This document shows, in pieces, positions 7,333 to 15,649 of a stretch of 42,822 bases of DNA (position 1 is the first letter of the stretch; every line of letters begins with the position of its first letter). Position numbers and translations under genes: made by a program. The stretch lies in NCBI GenBank assembly GCA_032251045.1, contig JAVVEW010000016.1:1-42822 (forward strand), written 5' to 3'. The notes beneath the pieces are model-generated. The model did no database searches and had not been told where the DNA came from. It saw nothing but the letters and a program-made list of their open reading frames with translations. This stretch comes from JAVVEW01 sp032251045. Lineage in GTDB: Bacteria > Pseudomonadota > Gammaproteobacteria > Methylococcales > Methylomonadaceae.

Positions 7333-9900
7333 TCAGCGCTCTGCCACGGTCGCGGCTTGCTGCCGGTAGGCGTCCACCTGATCAAAATTCAGGTAGCGAT
7401 ACGTGTCGCCTGCATCTTTATCCAGTACCCCGGCGTAATGCAGGTATTCTTGATGGCTGGGTATTTTTCCCAGTATGGAACAGATGGCCGCCACTTCCGC
7501 CGAGGCCAGGAAAACATTGGCATCCTTACCCATGCGGTTGGGGAAATTGCGGGTGGAGGTGGACATCACCGTGGCGCCGTCCGCAACCCTGGCCTGATTC
7601 CCCATGCACAGAGAACAGCCCGGTATTTCCAGTCTGGCACCGGCTTTTTCAAAACGGTCATAATACCCTTCTTCGGTCAGCTGCTGTTCGTCCATGCGCG
7701 TCGGCGGCACCACCCAGAGCTTGGACGGCAAGGCCGCATCGTGTTGCGCCAAGAGTTTACCGGCGGCGCGGAAATGGCCAATATTGGTCATGCACGAGCC
7801 GATAAACACTTCATCGATGTGGGTACCGGCAACTTCCGACAGCGGTTTGATATCATCCGGATCGTTCGGACAGGCCAGCAGCGGCTCTTTGATCTGATTC
7901 ATGTCGATTTCGATCACCTCCGCATACTCGGCATCAGAATCCGGCTTCATTAACTTCGGATTGTCCAGCCAGTCTTGCATGGCCTTGATCCGCCGCTTCA
8001 GGGTGCGGGCGTCGCCATAGCCTTCGGCGATCATCCAGTTCAGCAAAGTGATATTGGAATTGAGATATTCACGGATCGGCGCTTCATTCAGCAAAATGGT
8101 GCAACCGCCGGCCGAGCGTTCAGCCGAGGCGTCGGACAGTTCAAACGCTTGCTCGATTTTCAAATCGGGCAAGCCTTCAATTTCCAGAACCCGACCGGAA
8201 AAGACATTTTTCTTACCCTTTTTGGCCACCGTCAAAAGTCCTTTTTGCAAGGCCGCATAAGGGATAGCGTTAACCAGATCGCGCAAGGTGATACCCGGCT
8301 GCAGGGTGCCGGTGAAGCGCACCAGGACGGATTCGGGCATGTCCAGCGGCATCACCCCGGTGGCGGCGGCAAAAGCGACCAGACCGGAGCCGGCCGGAAA
8401 GGAAATACCCAACGGAAACCGGGTATGCGAATCACCGCCGGTGCCGACGGTATCCGGTAACAACATGCGGTTCAGCCAGGAATGAATAATGCCGTCACCC
8501 GGCTTCAGCGACACGCCGCCGCGAGTGGTGATAAATTCCGGCAAGCTATGTTGCACTTCAATATCCACCGGCTTGGGGTAGGCGGCCGTGTGGCAAAACG
8601 ATTGCAACACCAGATCGGCGGAAAAACCCAGGCAGGCCAGGTCTTTCAATTCATCGCGGGTCATGGGGCCTGTGGTGTCCTGGGAGCCGACCGTGGTCAT
8701 TTTCGGCTCGCAATACATGCCAGGACGCACGCCGGGCAGGCCGCACGCCTGACCGACCATTTTCTGCGCCAGGGTGAAGCCTTTGCCGGTCTCCTCTGGC
8801 ACTTCCGGCTGGCAAAAAACATCACTGGCCGGAAGCTCCAGCGCCTTGCGCGCACGGTCGGTCAGACCCCGACCGATAATCAACGGAATCCGACCGCCGG
8901 CCCGCACCTCATCGAGTATCAACGTCGTTTTCAGGGCAAACCGGGACAGCAGGTCATCGCTGCCGTGGCGCTTGATCACACCTTGGTAAGGGTAAATGTC
9001 GATGACATCGCCCATGTTCAGGTCATCAACTTCGCATTCAATCGGCAACGCGCCGGAATCTTCCAGGGTATTGAAGAAAATCGGCGCGATTTTACTGCCC
9101 AGACAAACACCGCCGGCACGCTTGTTCGGCACCTGCGCAATATCCTCACCGATATGCCATAGCAGCGAATTGGTCGCCGACTTGCGCGATGAACCGGTAC
9201 CGACCACATCGCCGACATAGGCGATCGGGTGGCCTTTTTCTTTCAGCTGCGCCAGTGTTTCAAGAGCATTGTCCAAACCTGGGCGCGGTTCTTTCAACAT
9301 TGACAAGGCATGCAAGGGAATATCCGGCCTTGACCAGGCATCCTGCGCCGGGGATAAGTCATCGGTATTGGTTTCGCCTTCCACCTTGAATACGGTCACG
9401 GTCAGGCATTCGGGCAGCTTGGCGCGGTTACAGAACCAGGTAGCCTCGGCCCAGTTTTCCAGCACTTGCCGGGCGGCTGGGTTACCGGCCTTGGCTTTTT
9501 CCTCGACATCATGAAACGCATCGAACACCAGCAACGTCGAGGACAACGCCTTGATCGCCGAATCCGCCAATTCAGCATCGTCCAAAAATTCAATCAGGGC
9601 TTTGACATTATAGCCACCTTGCATGGTGCCTAAAATCTGCACCGCCCGCACCCGGTCGAACAACGGCGTTTGCGCCTCACCCTTGGCTACCGCGACCAGA
9701 AAACCGGCTTTGACATAAGCCGCTTCATCGACGCCAGGTGGCACACGCTCGGTCAGAAGTTCGAGCAAAAACGCCTCTTCGCCTGGCGGCGGCGCTTTCA
9801 GAAGTTCCACCAGACCACTAACCTGTTCGGCGGTTAACGGCTTGGGCACGATACCTTGCTGTGCACGCTCTTGAACTTGTTGACGGTAATTTTCCAGCAT
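7333..9900 (-). CDS. acnB: Aconitate hydratase B
   Basis: Isomerises citrate to isocitrate through cis-aconitate; [4Fe-4S] enzyme of the TCA cycle. The N-terminus MLENYRQQVQERAQQG and the domain order (HEAT-like domain first, swivel domain, then the cluster domains) identify the B type. Cluster cysteines lie in GSCMTNIGHFRAAG and CSLCMGNQ. The reading frame is open for 41 more codons upstream, but the ATG at 9898-9900 has a GAGGACAT ribosome binding site and gives 855 residues, close to the 865 of E. coli AcnB, so I use that start. It sits between icd (70-base gap) and gltA (27-base gap). Confidence 0.97.
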   Translation of the reverse strand: MLENYRQQVQERAQQGIVPKPLTAEQVSGLVELLKAPPPGEEAFLLELLTERVPPGVDEAAYVKAGFLVAVAKGEAQTPLFDRVRAVQILGTMQGGYNVKALIEFLDDAELADSAIKALSSTLLVFDAFHDVEEKAKAGNPAARQVLENWAEATWFCNRAKLPECLTVTVFKVEGETNTDDLSPAQDAWSRPDIPLHALSMLKEPRPGLDNALETLAQLKEKGHPIAYVGDVVGTGSSRKSATNSLLWHIGEDIAQVPNKRAGGVCLGSKIAPIFFNTLEDSGALPIECEVDDLNMGDVIDIYPYQGVIKRHGSDDLLSRFALKTTLILDEVRAGGRIPLIIGRGLTDRARKALELPASDVFCQPEVPEETGKGFTLAQKMVGQACGLPGVRPGMYCEPKMTTVGSQDTTGPMTRDELKDLACLGFSADLVLQSFCHTAAYPKPVDIEVQHSLPEFITTRGGVSLKPGDGIIHSWLNRMLLPDTVGTGGDSHTRFPLGISFPAGSGLVAFAAATGVMPLDMPESVLVRFTGTLQPGITLRDLVNAIPYAALQKGLLTVAKKGKKNVFSGRVLEIEGLPDLKIEQAFELSDASAERSAGGCTILLNEAPIREYLNSNITLLNWMIAEGYGDARTLKRRIKAMQDWLDNPKLMKPDSDAEYAEVIEIDMNQIKEPLLACPNDPDDIKPLSEVAGTHIDEVFIGSCMTNIGHFRAAGKLLAQHDAALPSKLWVVPPTRMDEQQLTEEGYYDRFEKAGARLEIPGCSLCMGNQARVADGATVMSTSTRNFPNRMGKDANVFLASAEVAAICSILGKIPSHQEYLHYAGVLDKDAGDTYRYLNFDQVDAYRQQAATVAER

Positions 9901-9970
9901 GATGTCCTCGGCTAACTCGATAAAAAATGCCGCGCCACAGGTACGTCCGGCGACGCTGAAAACAGCAAAA

Positions 9971-10987
9971 TCAATGCGCTTGCATAACAGCAATGATAGC
10001 ATCGGCCATGGCGTCGGTGCCAACCCCGGCGCCGGGATTGAGATCGGCGGTAACGGACTTGCCTTCGGTGACCACCTGTTCCACAGCGGTTTGAATGCGT
10101 AATGCGGCCGAGTGTTCGCCGATGTGCCTGAGCATCATCACCCCGGCCAGAATCACCGCCACCGGATTGGCTTTGTTTTGCCCTGCGATATCGGGCGCTG
10201 TGCCATGCACGGCCTCGAACAAAGCCGCTTCCCGACCGATATTAGCGCCCGGAATCAGCCCTAAGCCACCAACTAAACCGGCGGTCAGGTCGGATAAAAT
10301 ATCGCCAAACATATTGGTGGTGACAATCACGTCAAATTGCGCCGGGTTCATCACCAGATGCATACAGGCCGCATCGATGATTTTGTTGTCAAATTCGATA
10401 TCCGGGTAGTCACCGGCGATTTCCTGGGCCACTTTCAGGAACAAACCCTGGGTGTATTTCAAGATGTTGGCTTTATGGCAAACGGTGACTTTGCGCCGAC
10501 CGTTATCGCGGGCGTATTCAAAGGCATAACGAATTATGCGCTCGCTGCCTTTGCGGGTGACCACCGCCAGACTTTCGGCGATATCCCGCTCGCGGGTCAG
10601 GTAATGCTCAAGCCCGGCGTACAGGCCTTCGGTGTTTTCCCGCACCACCACCAGATCGATATCCTGATAGCGGCTGTTGACTCCGGCCCAGGTTTTCGCC
10701 GGACGGACGTTGGCGTATAAATCAAAGGTCTGGCGCAGCTCGACATTGATGCTGCGAAAACCTTCGCCGACCTGAGTCATTAACGGCCCTTTGAACGCGA
10801 CCTTGTTGCGTTGCAATGAGGCAACGGTCGCTTCCGGCAGCGGCACGCCGTGTTTCTCGAACGCCGCCATGCCGGCCTCGGCCTGTTCAAAGCTAACCTT
10901 GGCGCCGGAGGCTTCGATGATGCGCACCGCCTGGGTCATGATTTCCGGGCCAATTCCGTCGCCTTTGATCAAGGTAATTTGTTGCAT
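9971..10987 (-). CDS. icd: Isocitrate dehydrogenase, short NAD-type
   Basis: Oxidatively decarboxylates isocitrate to 2-oxoglutarate. At 338 residues it belongs to the short beta-decarboxylating dehydrogenases, which include mitochondrial-type NAD-IDH, homoisocitrate and isopropylmalate dehydrogenases, and not to the 416-residue NADP E. coli type. GDGIGPEI starts the protein, VVRENTEGLYAG is the substrate loop, and TNMFGDILSDLTAGLVGGLG carries the metal-binding Asp residues. The operon with acnB and gltA makes isocitrate the likely substrate. NAD preference is inferred from the subfamily. The ribosome binding site AGGAGA precedes the ATG. First gene of the operon. Confidence 0.9.
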   Translation of the reverse strand: MQQITLIKGDGIGPEIMTQAVRIIEASGAKVSFEQAEAGMAAFEKHGVPLPEATVASLQRNKVAFKGPLMTQVGEGFRSINVELRQTFDLYANVRPAKTWAGVNSRYQDIDLVVVRENTEGLYAGLEHYLTRERDIAESLAVVTRKGSERIIRYAFEYARDNGRRKVTVCHKANILKYTQGLFLKVAQEIAGDYPDIEFDNKIIDAACMHLVMNPAQFDVIVTTNMFGDILSDLTAGLVGGLGLIPGANIGREAALFEAVHGTAPDIAGQNKANPVAVILAGVMMLRHIGEHSAALRIQTAVEQVVTEGKSVTADLNPGAGVGTDAMADAIIAVMQAH

Positions 10988-11101
10988 GTGTTCTCCTGAA
11001 AATTTTCTGTGTATGTCCGTGGCCTGTCCACCCGCCTATTTTCGTTCTCACGGCCTCTGTGGTTACCGATATGGAACTGGCCATGTCAGCGCTGGTCTGC
11101 A

Positions 11102-11123
11102 TTCCCACGCAGGAGCGTGGGAA
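11102..11123. repeat. TTCCCACGC-AGGA-GCGTGGGAA extragenic palindrome
   Basis: Perfect 9-bp arms around a 4-base loop, in the 387-base gap between pgk and icd. I recognise this sequence style as a repeat scattered through intergenic regions of many gammaproteobacteria. Only one copy lies in this window. Confidence 0.7.
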
Positions 11124-11167
11124 CGAGGTCATTCGTTGATCGGGTTTGGCATTGCCACGAGGACACG

Positions 11168-11269
11168 CTCTGTGCGTACCCTACCACTTTCCAGCATGAC
11201 TCCCGCAGCTGTAGGGTGGGGATAAGCGAAGCGCATCCACCTTAACGATGCCTGGCGTCGCGGTGGATG
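11168..11269. repeat. Nest of GTAGGGTGG...ATCCACC repeat elements
   Basis: GTAGGGTGGGGAT and ATCCACC (11211-11241) form an imperfect hairpin around AAGCGAAGCGC, a common proteobacterial extragenic repeat type. ACCCTAC (about 11178-11184) faces GTAGGGT (11211-11217), and GCATCCACC (about 11233-11241) faces a GGTGGATG copy near 11262. The elements appear nested. I see no gene or clear promoter in the rest of the 10988-11374 gap. Confidence 0.6.
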
Positions 11270-11374
11270 TGCGCCATGCCTTGCATATTCAGCCGCGTAA
11301 GTCTGGGTTGAGGTCCAGCACTGCCAGCGCCCGATACGGGCTTTCGCGGATCACCCAGGACCTGGCTAAACTGC

Positions 11375-12553
11375 TTATCCTTCGGCCCGCTTTTCCAGCA
11401 TGACCACTGCCGGGAGTTTTTTACCTTCCAAAAACTCCAGAAACGCGCCGCCGCCGGTGGAAGTGTAGGAAACACCGTCCTCGATCTGATATTTATCGAT
11501 CGCCGCCAGCGTGTCGCCGCCGCCGGCAATGGAAAACGCCGAGCTTTTGGCAATGGCGCGGGCCACCGTTTCCGTGCCGCCGCCAAACTGGTCAATTTCA
11601 AACACGCCTACCGGGCCGTTCCAGACCACCGTGCCCGCTTGTTGAATCAACGCGGCATAGCGTTCGGCCGTTTCCGGGCCAATATCGAGAATCAAATCGT
11701 CTTCGGCAACATCGGCGACTTTTTTTACCGTAGCTTCGGCAGTTTCGGAAAATTCCTTGGCGCAGACCACATCGGTGGGCACCGGAATTTCGCCGCCACC
11801 GGCTTTGGCCTGAGCCATCAGTCGCTTGGCTTCTTCAAGTAAATCCGGCTCGTACAGGGATTTGCCGACCGGAAAACCGGCCGCCGCGATAAAGGTATTG
11901 GCAATGCCGCCGCCGACGATCAGTTGATCAACCTTGGCCGACAATGCTTCCAGTACGGTCAATTTGGTGGATACTTTGGAGCCACCGACAATCGCCAGCA
12001 GCGGACGGTCGGGGCTTTCCAGGGCCTTACCCAGGGCGTTCAGTTCGTTGGCCAACAGCGGCCCGGCGCAGGCGACCTTAGCTTTCAAACCAACACCGTG
12101 GGTGGACGCCTGCGCCCGGTGTGCGGTGCCAAACGCATCCATCACATAAACATCGCACAGCCGGGCCATTTTTTCGGAAAGCTCGGCGTTATCCTTGCCT
12201 TCGCCTTTGTTGAAGCGGACATTTTCGCATAGCACGACTTCACCGGATTCAATCGCCACGCCGCCAAGCCATTCGCGCTCCAGCCGCACCGGTTTGCCTA
12301 ACAGCCCGGCCAGATGTTCGGCCACCGGCTTCAAGGAGTTTTCTTCACTGTAGACGCCCTCTTCAGGACGGCCCAGATGCGACATTAAAATCACCGCCGC
12401 GCCCTTTTCCAGCGCCGTTTTGATAGTCGGCAAGCAGGCTTGAATACGAATATCGCTGGTCACCTTGCCGTTTTTGACCGGCACGTTGAAATCTTCCCGG
12501 ATCAGTACCCGTTTGCCAGCAAGATCCAGATCGGTCATTTTCAATACAGCCAT
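11375..12553 (-). CDS. pgk: Phosphoglycerate kinase
   Basis: Transfers phosphate between 1,3-bisphosphoglycerate and ADP in glycolysis and gluconeogenesis. The 392 residues are the normal bacterial length. Visible are REDFNVP (substrate site), MSHLGRPEEG, the hinge-region WNGPVGVFE and SIAGGGDTLAAI (nucleotide site). A TTG lies two codons upstream, but the ATG at 12551-12553 has AAGGAG 8 bases before it and is chosen. It comes 22 bases after ubiB, an unusual neighbour: pgk is more often next to gap, tkt, pyk or fba. Confidence 0.97.
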   Translation of the reverse strand: MAVLKMTDLDLAGKRVLIREDFNVPVKNGKVTSDIRIQACLPTIKTALEKGAAVILMSHLGRPEEGVYSEENSLKPVAEHLAGLLGKPVRLEREWLGGVAIESGEVVLCENVRFNKGEGKDNAELSEKMARLCDVYVMDAFGTAHRAQASTHGVGLKAKVACAGPLLANELNALGKALESPDRPLLAIVGGSKVSTKLTVLEALSAKVDQLIVGGGIANTFIAAAGFPVGKSLYEPDLLEEAKRLMAQAKAGGGEIPVPTDVVCAKEFSETAEATVKKVADVAEDDLILDIGPETAERYAALIQQAGTVVWNGPVGVFEIDQFGGGTETVARAIAKSSAFSIAGGGDTLAAIDKYQIEDGVSYTSTGGGAFLEFLEGKKLPAVVMLEKRAEG

Positions 12554-12575
12554 GATCAATACTCCTTATGTAGAC

Positions 12576-14129
12576 TTAAAATTTGAACAAATACCAGGAC
12601 GCTAACGCGCCCAGACTGACTAACCATAAAACCCGATTGCGTGCGCTTTCCTGTTGCAACGCTCGCTTCAACTGTTCAATTTCCTGAGTTTGCGCGGCCA
12701 GATACTGATTTTGCCGCGCCTGCGCAGTCAGCGCATGATCGATCAGGTCGGGCAACTCCGGCGCCCGCTCCAGCCAATCCGGCACCCGTTCGGCCAGTTG
12801 TTTCAGTCGCGCTTTCGGGCCGTAACGCTGCTCGAACCATCGTTCCAGATAAGGCTTGGCGGTTTGCCACAAATCCAGCTCGGGATACAACTGCCGCCCC
12901 AAGCCTTCGATATTGAGCAAGGTTTTTTGCAACAATACCAGCTGCGGCTGTACATGCATGTTGAATCTTCGCGCGGTCTGAAACAAACGCAGCAGCAAAT
13001 GCCCGAAGGAAATGTCTTTCAACGGTTTTTCGAAAATCGGCTCGCACACCGAGCGAATCGCCGCTTCGAATTCCTCGACTCGGGTGCCGGCCGGTACCCA
13101 GCCGGAGCGCACATGCAACAGCGCGACTTTGTGATAATCGCGTTTAAAAAAGGCGAGAAAATTTTCCGCCAGATAACGCTGGTCTTCAGGCGATAACGTC
13201 CCGACAATGCCAAAATCCACCGCCAGATAACGATCCGGCGGCGCTACAAAAATATTGCCGGGGTGCATGTCGGCGTGAAAAAAATTATCCCGAAACACCT
13301 GGGTAAAAAAGATTTCCACGCCGCGCTCGGCCAGACGTTTGAAATCCGCCTGCTCGCGTCGCAAGCGTTCGATATCGCCGACCGGAATGCCGTAAATCCG
13401 CTCCATCACCAATACCGTGCGCCGGGTCATCGGCCAGTGAATTTCCGGCACATACAGCATTTCACTGCCGTCGAAATTGCGCCTTAACTTGGCGGCGTTG
13501 GCCGCTTCCCGTTGCAAATCCAATTCATCCAGGGTGGTTTTCTCGAATTCGGCGACCACCTCCTTCGGTCTTAAGCGCTTGGCGTCCGGCCAGAAACGCT
13601 GCGCCAACCCGGCCAGTTCATACAGCAATGCAATATCGGATTGAATGCGCGGCTCGATATCGGGCCGCAATACTTTGACCACCACGATTTCACCGGTCAA
13701 CAAGGTCGCGGCATGAACCTGAGCCACCGAGGCTGAAGCCATCGGTTTGGCATCAAATTGCCGAAACAAGGCTTCCACAGGTTGCCCTAAGGCCTTGGCA
13801 ATTTCCGCTTTGGCCAGCTCACCGGAAAACGGCGGCACCCGGTCTTGCAGCAACGCCAGCTCGGCGGCAATATCATCGGGCAGCAAATCGCGCCGGGTGG
13901 ATAACGCCTGGCCGAATTTGACATAAATCGGCCCTAAGTCTTCCAGCGCCTGACGGATACGTTGCCCACGCGGCGCTGCGTGTCGGTTCAGCCACAGGCC
14001 TGGCGACAGATACAGTAAAAAGCGCACCGGTCGAAACAAGTGGGTTTTCAACACCAGTTCGTCCAGGCCATGACGCAGCAAAACCCATTGGATATGTACC
14101 AGGCGCGGCAAGATTTTCAGCCGTTTCAT
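12576..14129 (-). CDS. ubiB: Ubiquinone biosynthesis ATPase/kinase-like UbiB
   Basis: Atypical protein-kinase-like ATPase (ABC1/ADCK family) needed for ubiquinone synthesis, peripheral to the inner membrane. The 517 residues contain the defining KxGQ motif (KFGQALSTR), the alanine-rich loop in ASASVAQVHAA, VVVKVLRPDI, and the catalytic-type ADMHPGNIFV and AVDFGIVG. One hydrophobic segment at the extreme C-terminus (VLWLVSLGALASWYLF) probably anchors it; E. coli UbiB is slightly longer. It follows ubiJ by 7 bases. Confidence 0.96.
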   Translation of the reverse strand: MKRLKILPRLVHIQWVLLRHGLDELVLKTHLFRPVRFLLYLSPGLWLNRHAAPRGQRIRQALEDLGPIYVKFGQALSTRRDLLPDDIAAELALLQDRVPPFSGELAKAEIAKALGQPVEALFRQFDAKPMASASVAQVHAATLLTGEIVVVKVLRPDIEPRIQSDIALLYELAGLAQRFWPDAKRLRPKEVVAEFEKTTLDELDLQREAANAAKLRRNFDGSEMLYVPEIHWPMTRRTVLVMERIYGIPVGDIERLRREQADFKRLAERGVEIFFTQVFRDNFFHADMHPGNIFVAPPDRYLAVDFGIVGTLSPEDQRYLAENFLAFFKRDYHKVALLHVRSGWVPAGTRVEEFEAAIRSVCEPIFEKPLKDISFGHLLLRLFQTARRFNMHVQPQLVLLQKTLLNIEGLGRQLYPELDLWQTAKPYLERWFEQRYGPKARLKQLAERVPDWLERAPELPDLIDHALTAQARQNQYLAAQTQEIEQLKRALQQESARNRVLWLVSLGALASWYLFKF

Positions 14130-14136
14130 TGCTGCC

Positions 14137-14745
14137 TCAGCCTTGCCGGGTTATTTTATTAAGGCGCAAATCGAGTCTTTCGACATCGCCGCGCAGTTCA
14201 TCGACCTGGTCATACCACTGTTCCAGCTCCAGCCGGGTCGGTAAGGTTTTGGCCTCTTCCTGAAGCCATTCCTGGGTTTGCACCGCCCATGAATCAGTAG
14301 TTTCGCGCAAGCGTTCACGCACGCGGTGAAAGGCGGATTCAATGCCACCGGCCAGCACCGGCCCTGTATAGCGGCTTAACGCCAGCGGCCAATCGATTTT
14401 AAGAGCGCTCAATACATGTTGAAAACGCTGTGCCAGCGCCGTGTCGCCGTCAATGCTGACATTTTGGGCAAACAGGGGTTCGGTATTGCCTTCCGCCAAT
14501 GCCATGGCGATAAAGCCGGTGACATTGCCGGTCAGACTGACATCGGATTGATCCGGGCAATCGGGCAAAAACAAAATGTTTTCTCGGGTGGGGTTGATAT
14601 AAAAGCTCACACCGTAAGGGGTGATGGTGAATTTTATCAACTGCCCGGCAATAGGTTTAAGAAGATTGCCAGATTCTGGCAAAGCCGCAAGATAAGCATT
14701 GACGGTCTTTTCCAAGGCCGCCAGCAATACCGGTTTGATGACCAT
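14137..14745 (-). CDS. ubiJ: Ubiquinone biosynthesis accessory factor UbiJ
   Basis: SCP2-fold lipid-binding protein that scaffolds the soluble ubiquinone-synthesis complex. The 202 residues match the family length. An N-terminal SCP2-like beta-rich part (to about 115) is followed by helices ending in a likely coiled coil (DQVDELRGDVERLDLRLNKI). The ATG directly abuts the ubiE stop (TAA-ATG, no spacer) and ubiB follows, the classic ubiE-ubiJ-ubiB order. Confidence 0.95.
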   Translation of the reverse strand: MVIKPVLLAALEKTVNAYLAALPESGNLLKPIAGQLIKFTITPYGVSFYINPTRENILFLPDCPDQSDVSLTGNVTGFIAMALAEGNTEPLFAQNVSIDGDTALAQRFQHVLSALKIDWPLALSRYTGPVLAGGIESAFHRVRERLRETTDSWAVQTQEWLQEEAKTLPTRLELEQWYDQVDELRGDVERLDLRLNKITRQG

Positions 14746-15489
14746 TTAGAGTTTATACCCACGATGAACGGCGACAATGCCTTGTGACATATTGAAATAT
14801 TCGCAGCGCTCGAAACCGGCCTCGGCCATCATCGCCTTCAAGCCCTCCTGATCTGGGTGCATGCGAATGGACTCGGCCAGATAACGGTAACTGTCTTCAT
14901 CTTTTGCGACCAGGGCACCGATTTTCGGCAGCAGTCTGAATGAATAAAAGTCATACAGCTTGCGAGTAATCGGATCGATGGGCTGCGAAAACTCCAGCAC
15001 GATGACATTGCCGCCAGGCTTAAGCACGCGATACATGGATTTCAGCGCTTTCAGCTTGTCGGTGACATTGCGCAGACCAAAACCGATGATCACGCAATCG
15101 AAACTATGATCGGCAAACGGCAAGCATTCGGCGTTAACCTGAGCATAATCGACGCGCTCGCTGATGCCTTTATCAATTAACCGATCCCGGCCGGTATTCA
15201 ACATCGCGGCATTGATGTCGGCCAGAATGACCTGACCCTGATCACCGACCCGGTCTCTGAACAGACGGGTTAAATCGCCGGTACCACCGGCCAGGTCGAG
15301 GACAACGTGTCCAGGCCGGACGTGGCTGAGCATAATGGCCACCTGCTTCCAGATGCGATGAATGCCCAATGACATCAGATCGTTCATCAAGTCGTAACGG
15401 CCTGCCACAGAATCAAAAACTTCGCGCACCATCTGTGCTTTTTGTTGGGTGGGAACCTGCTTATAGCCAAAATGGGTTGAATCTGACAT
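14746..15489 (-). CDS. ubiE: Ubiquinone/menaquinone C-methyltransferase UbiE
   Basis: SAM-dependent C-methylation of the demethoxy-benzoquinol (or demethylmenaquinol) ring. The 247 residues show FDSVAGRYDLMNDLMSLGIH at the N-terminus, the SAM motif VLDLAGGTGDLTR, and GLRNVTDKLKALKSMYRVLK. The frame is open 22 codons further upstream, but the ATG at 15487-15489 begins the conserved N-terminus and gives the usual length. First gene of ubiE-ubiJ-ubiB-pgk. It lies downstream of nqrF, separated by a terminator. Confidence 0.96.
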   Translation of the reverse strand: MSDSTHFGYKQVPTQQKAQMVREVFDSVAGRYDLMNDLMSLGIHRIWKQVAIMLSHVRPGHVVLDLAGGTGDLTRLFRDRVGDQGQVILADINAAMLNTGRDRLIDKGISERVDYAQVNAECLPFADHSFDCVIIGFGLRNVTDKLKALKSMYRVLKPGGNVIVLEFSQPIDPITRKLYDFYSFRLLPKIGALVAKDEDSYRYLAESIRMHPDQEGLKAMMAEAGFERCEYFNMSQGIVAVHRGYKL

Positions 15490-15587
15490 GACGGTGTACC
15501 TGATTGAGATGTGTGCTGCAATTATACCTGCCGGAAAGGCTCCGTGGGAGCGCATCGCGTTGAAACCTTACTGACCGGCTGAGCGAA

Positions 15588-15625
15588 ACAAAAAAGGCGG
15601 CAAGTCATCAGCACTTGCCGCCTTT
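15588..15625 (-). terminator. Rho-independent terminator after nqrF
   Basis: On the minus strand AAAGGCGGCAAGT (15613-15625) and ACTTGCCGCCTTT (15593-15605) form a perfect 13-bp stem with a 7-base loop, followed by a short T run (TTTTTTG). It ends the nqr operon and insulates ubiE. Confidence 0.9.
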
Positions 15626-15649
15626 GGGTGTGAACAACGTGGCGTTATA

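Noticed and set aside
8482..9162. 226-codon plus-strand frame inside acnB
   Set aside because: Antisense shadow of a clearly real aconitase gene.
9901..10023. N-terminal extension of acnB by 41 residues
   Set aside because: Hydrophobic/Cys-rich sequence unlike AcnB; the ATG at 9898-9900 has a good ribosome binding site and gives the family length.
11242..11601. Open frame overlapping the end of pgk
   Set aside because: Arg/Pro/Ala-rich shadow of pgk on another frame, extended through extragenic repeats.
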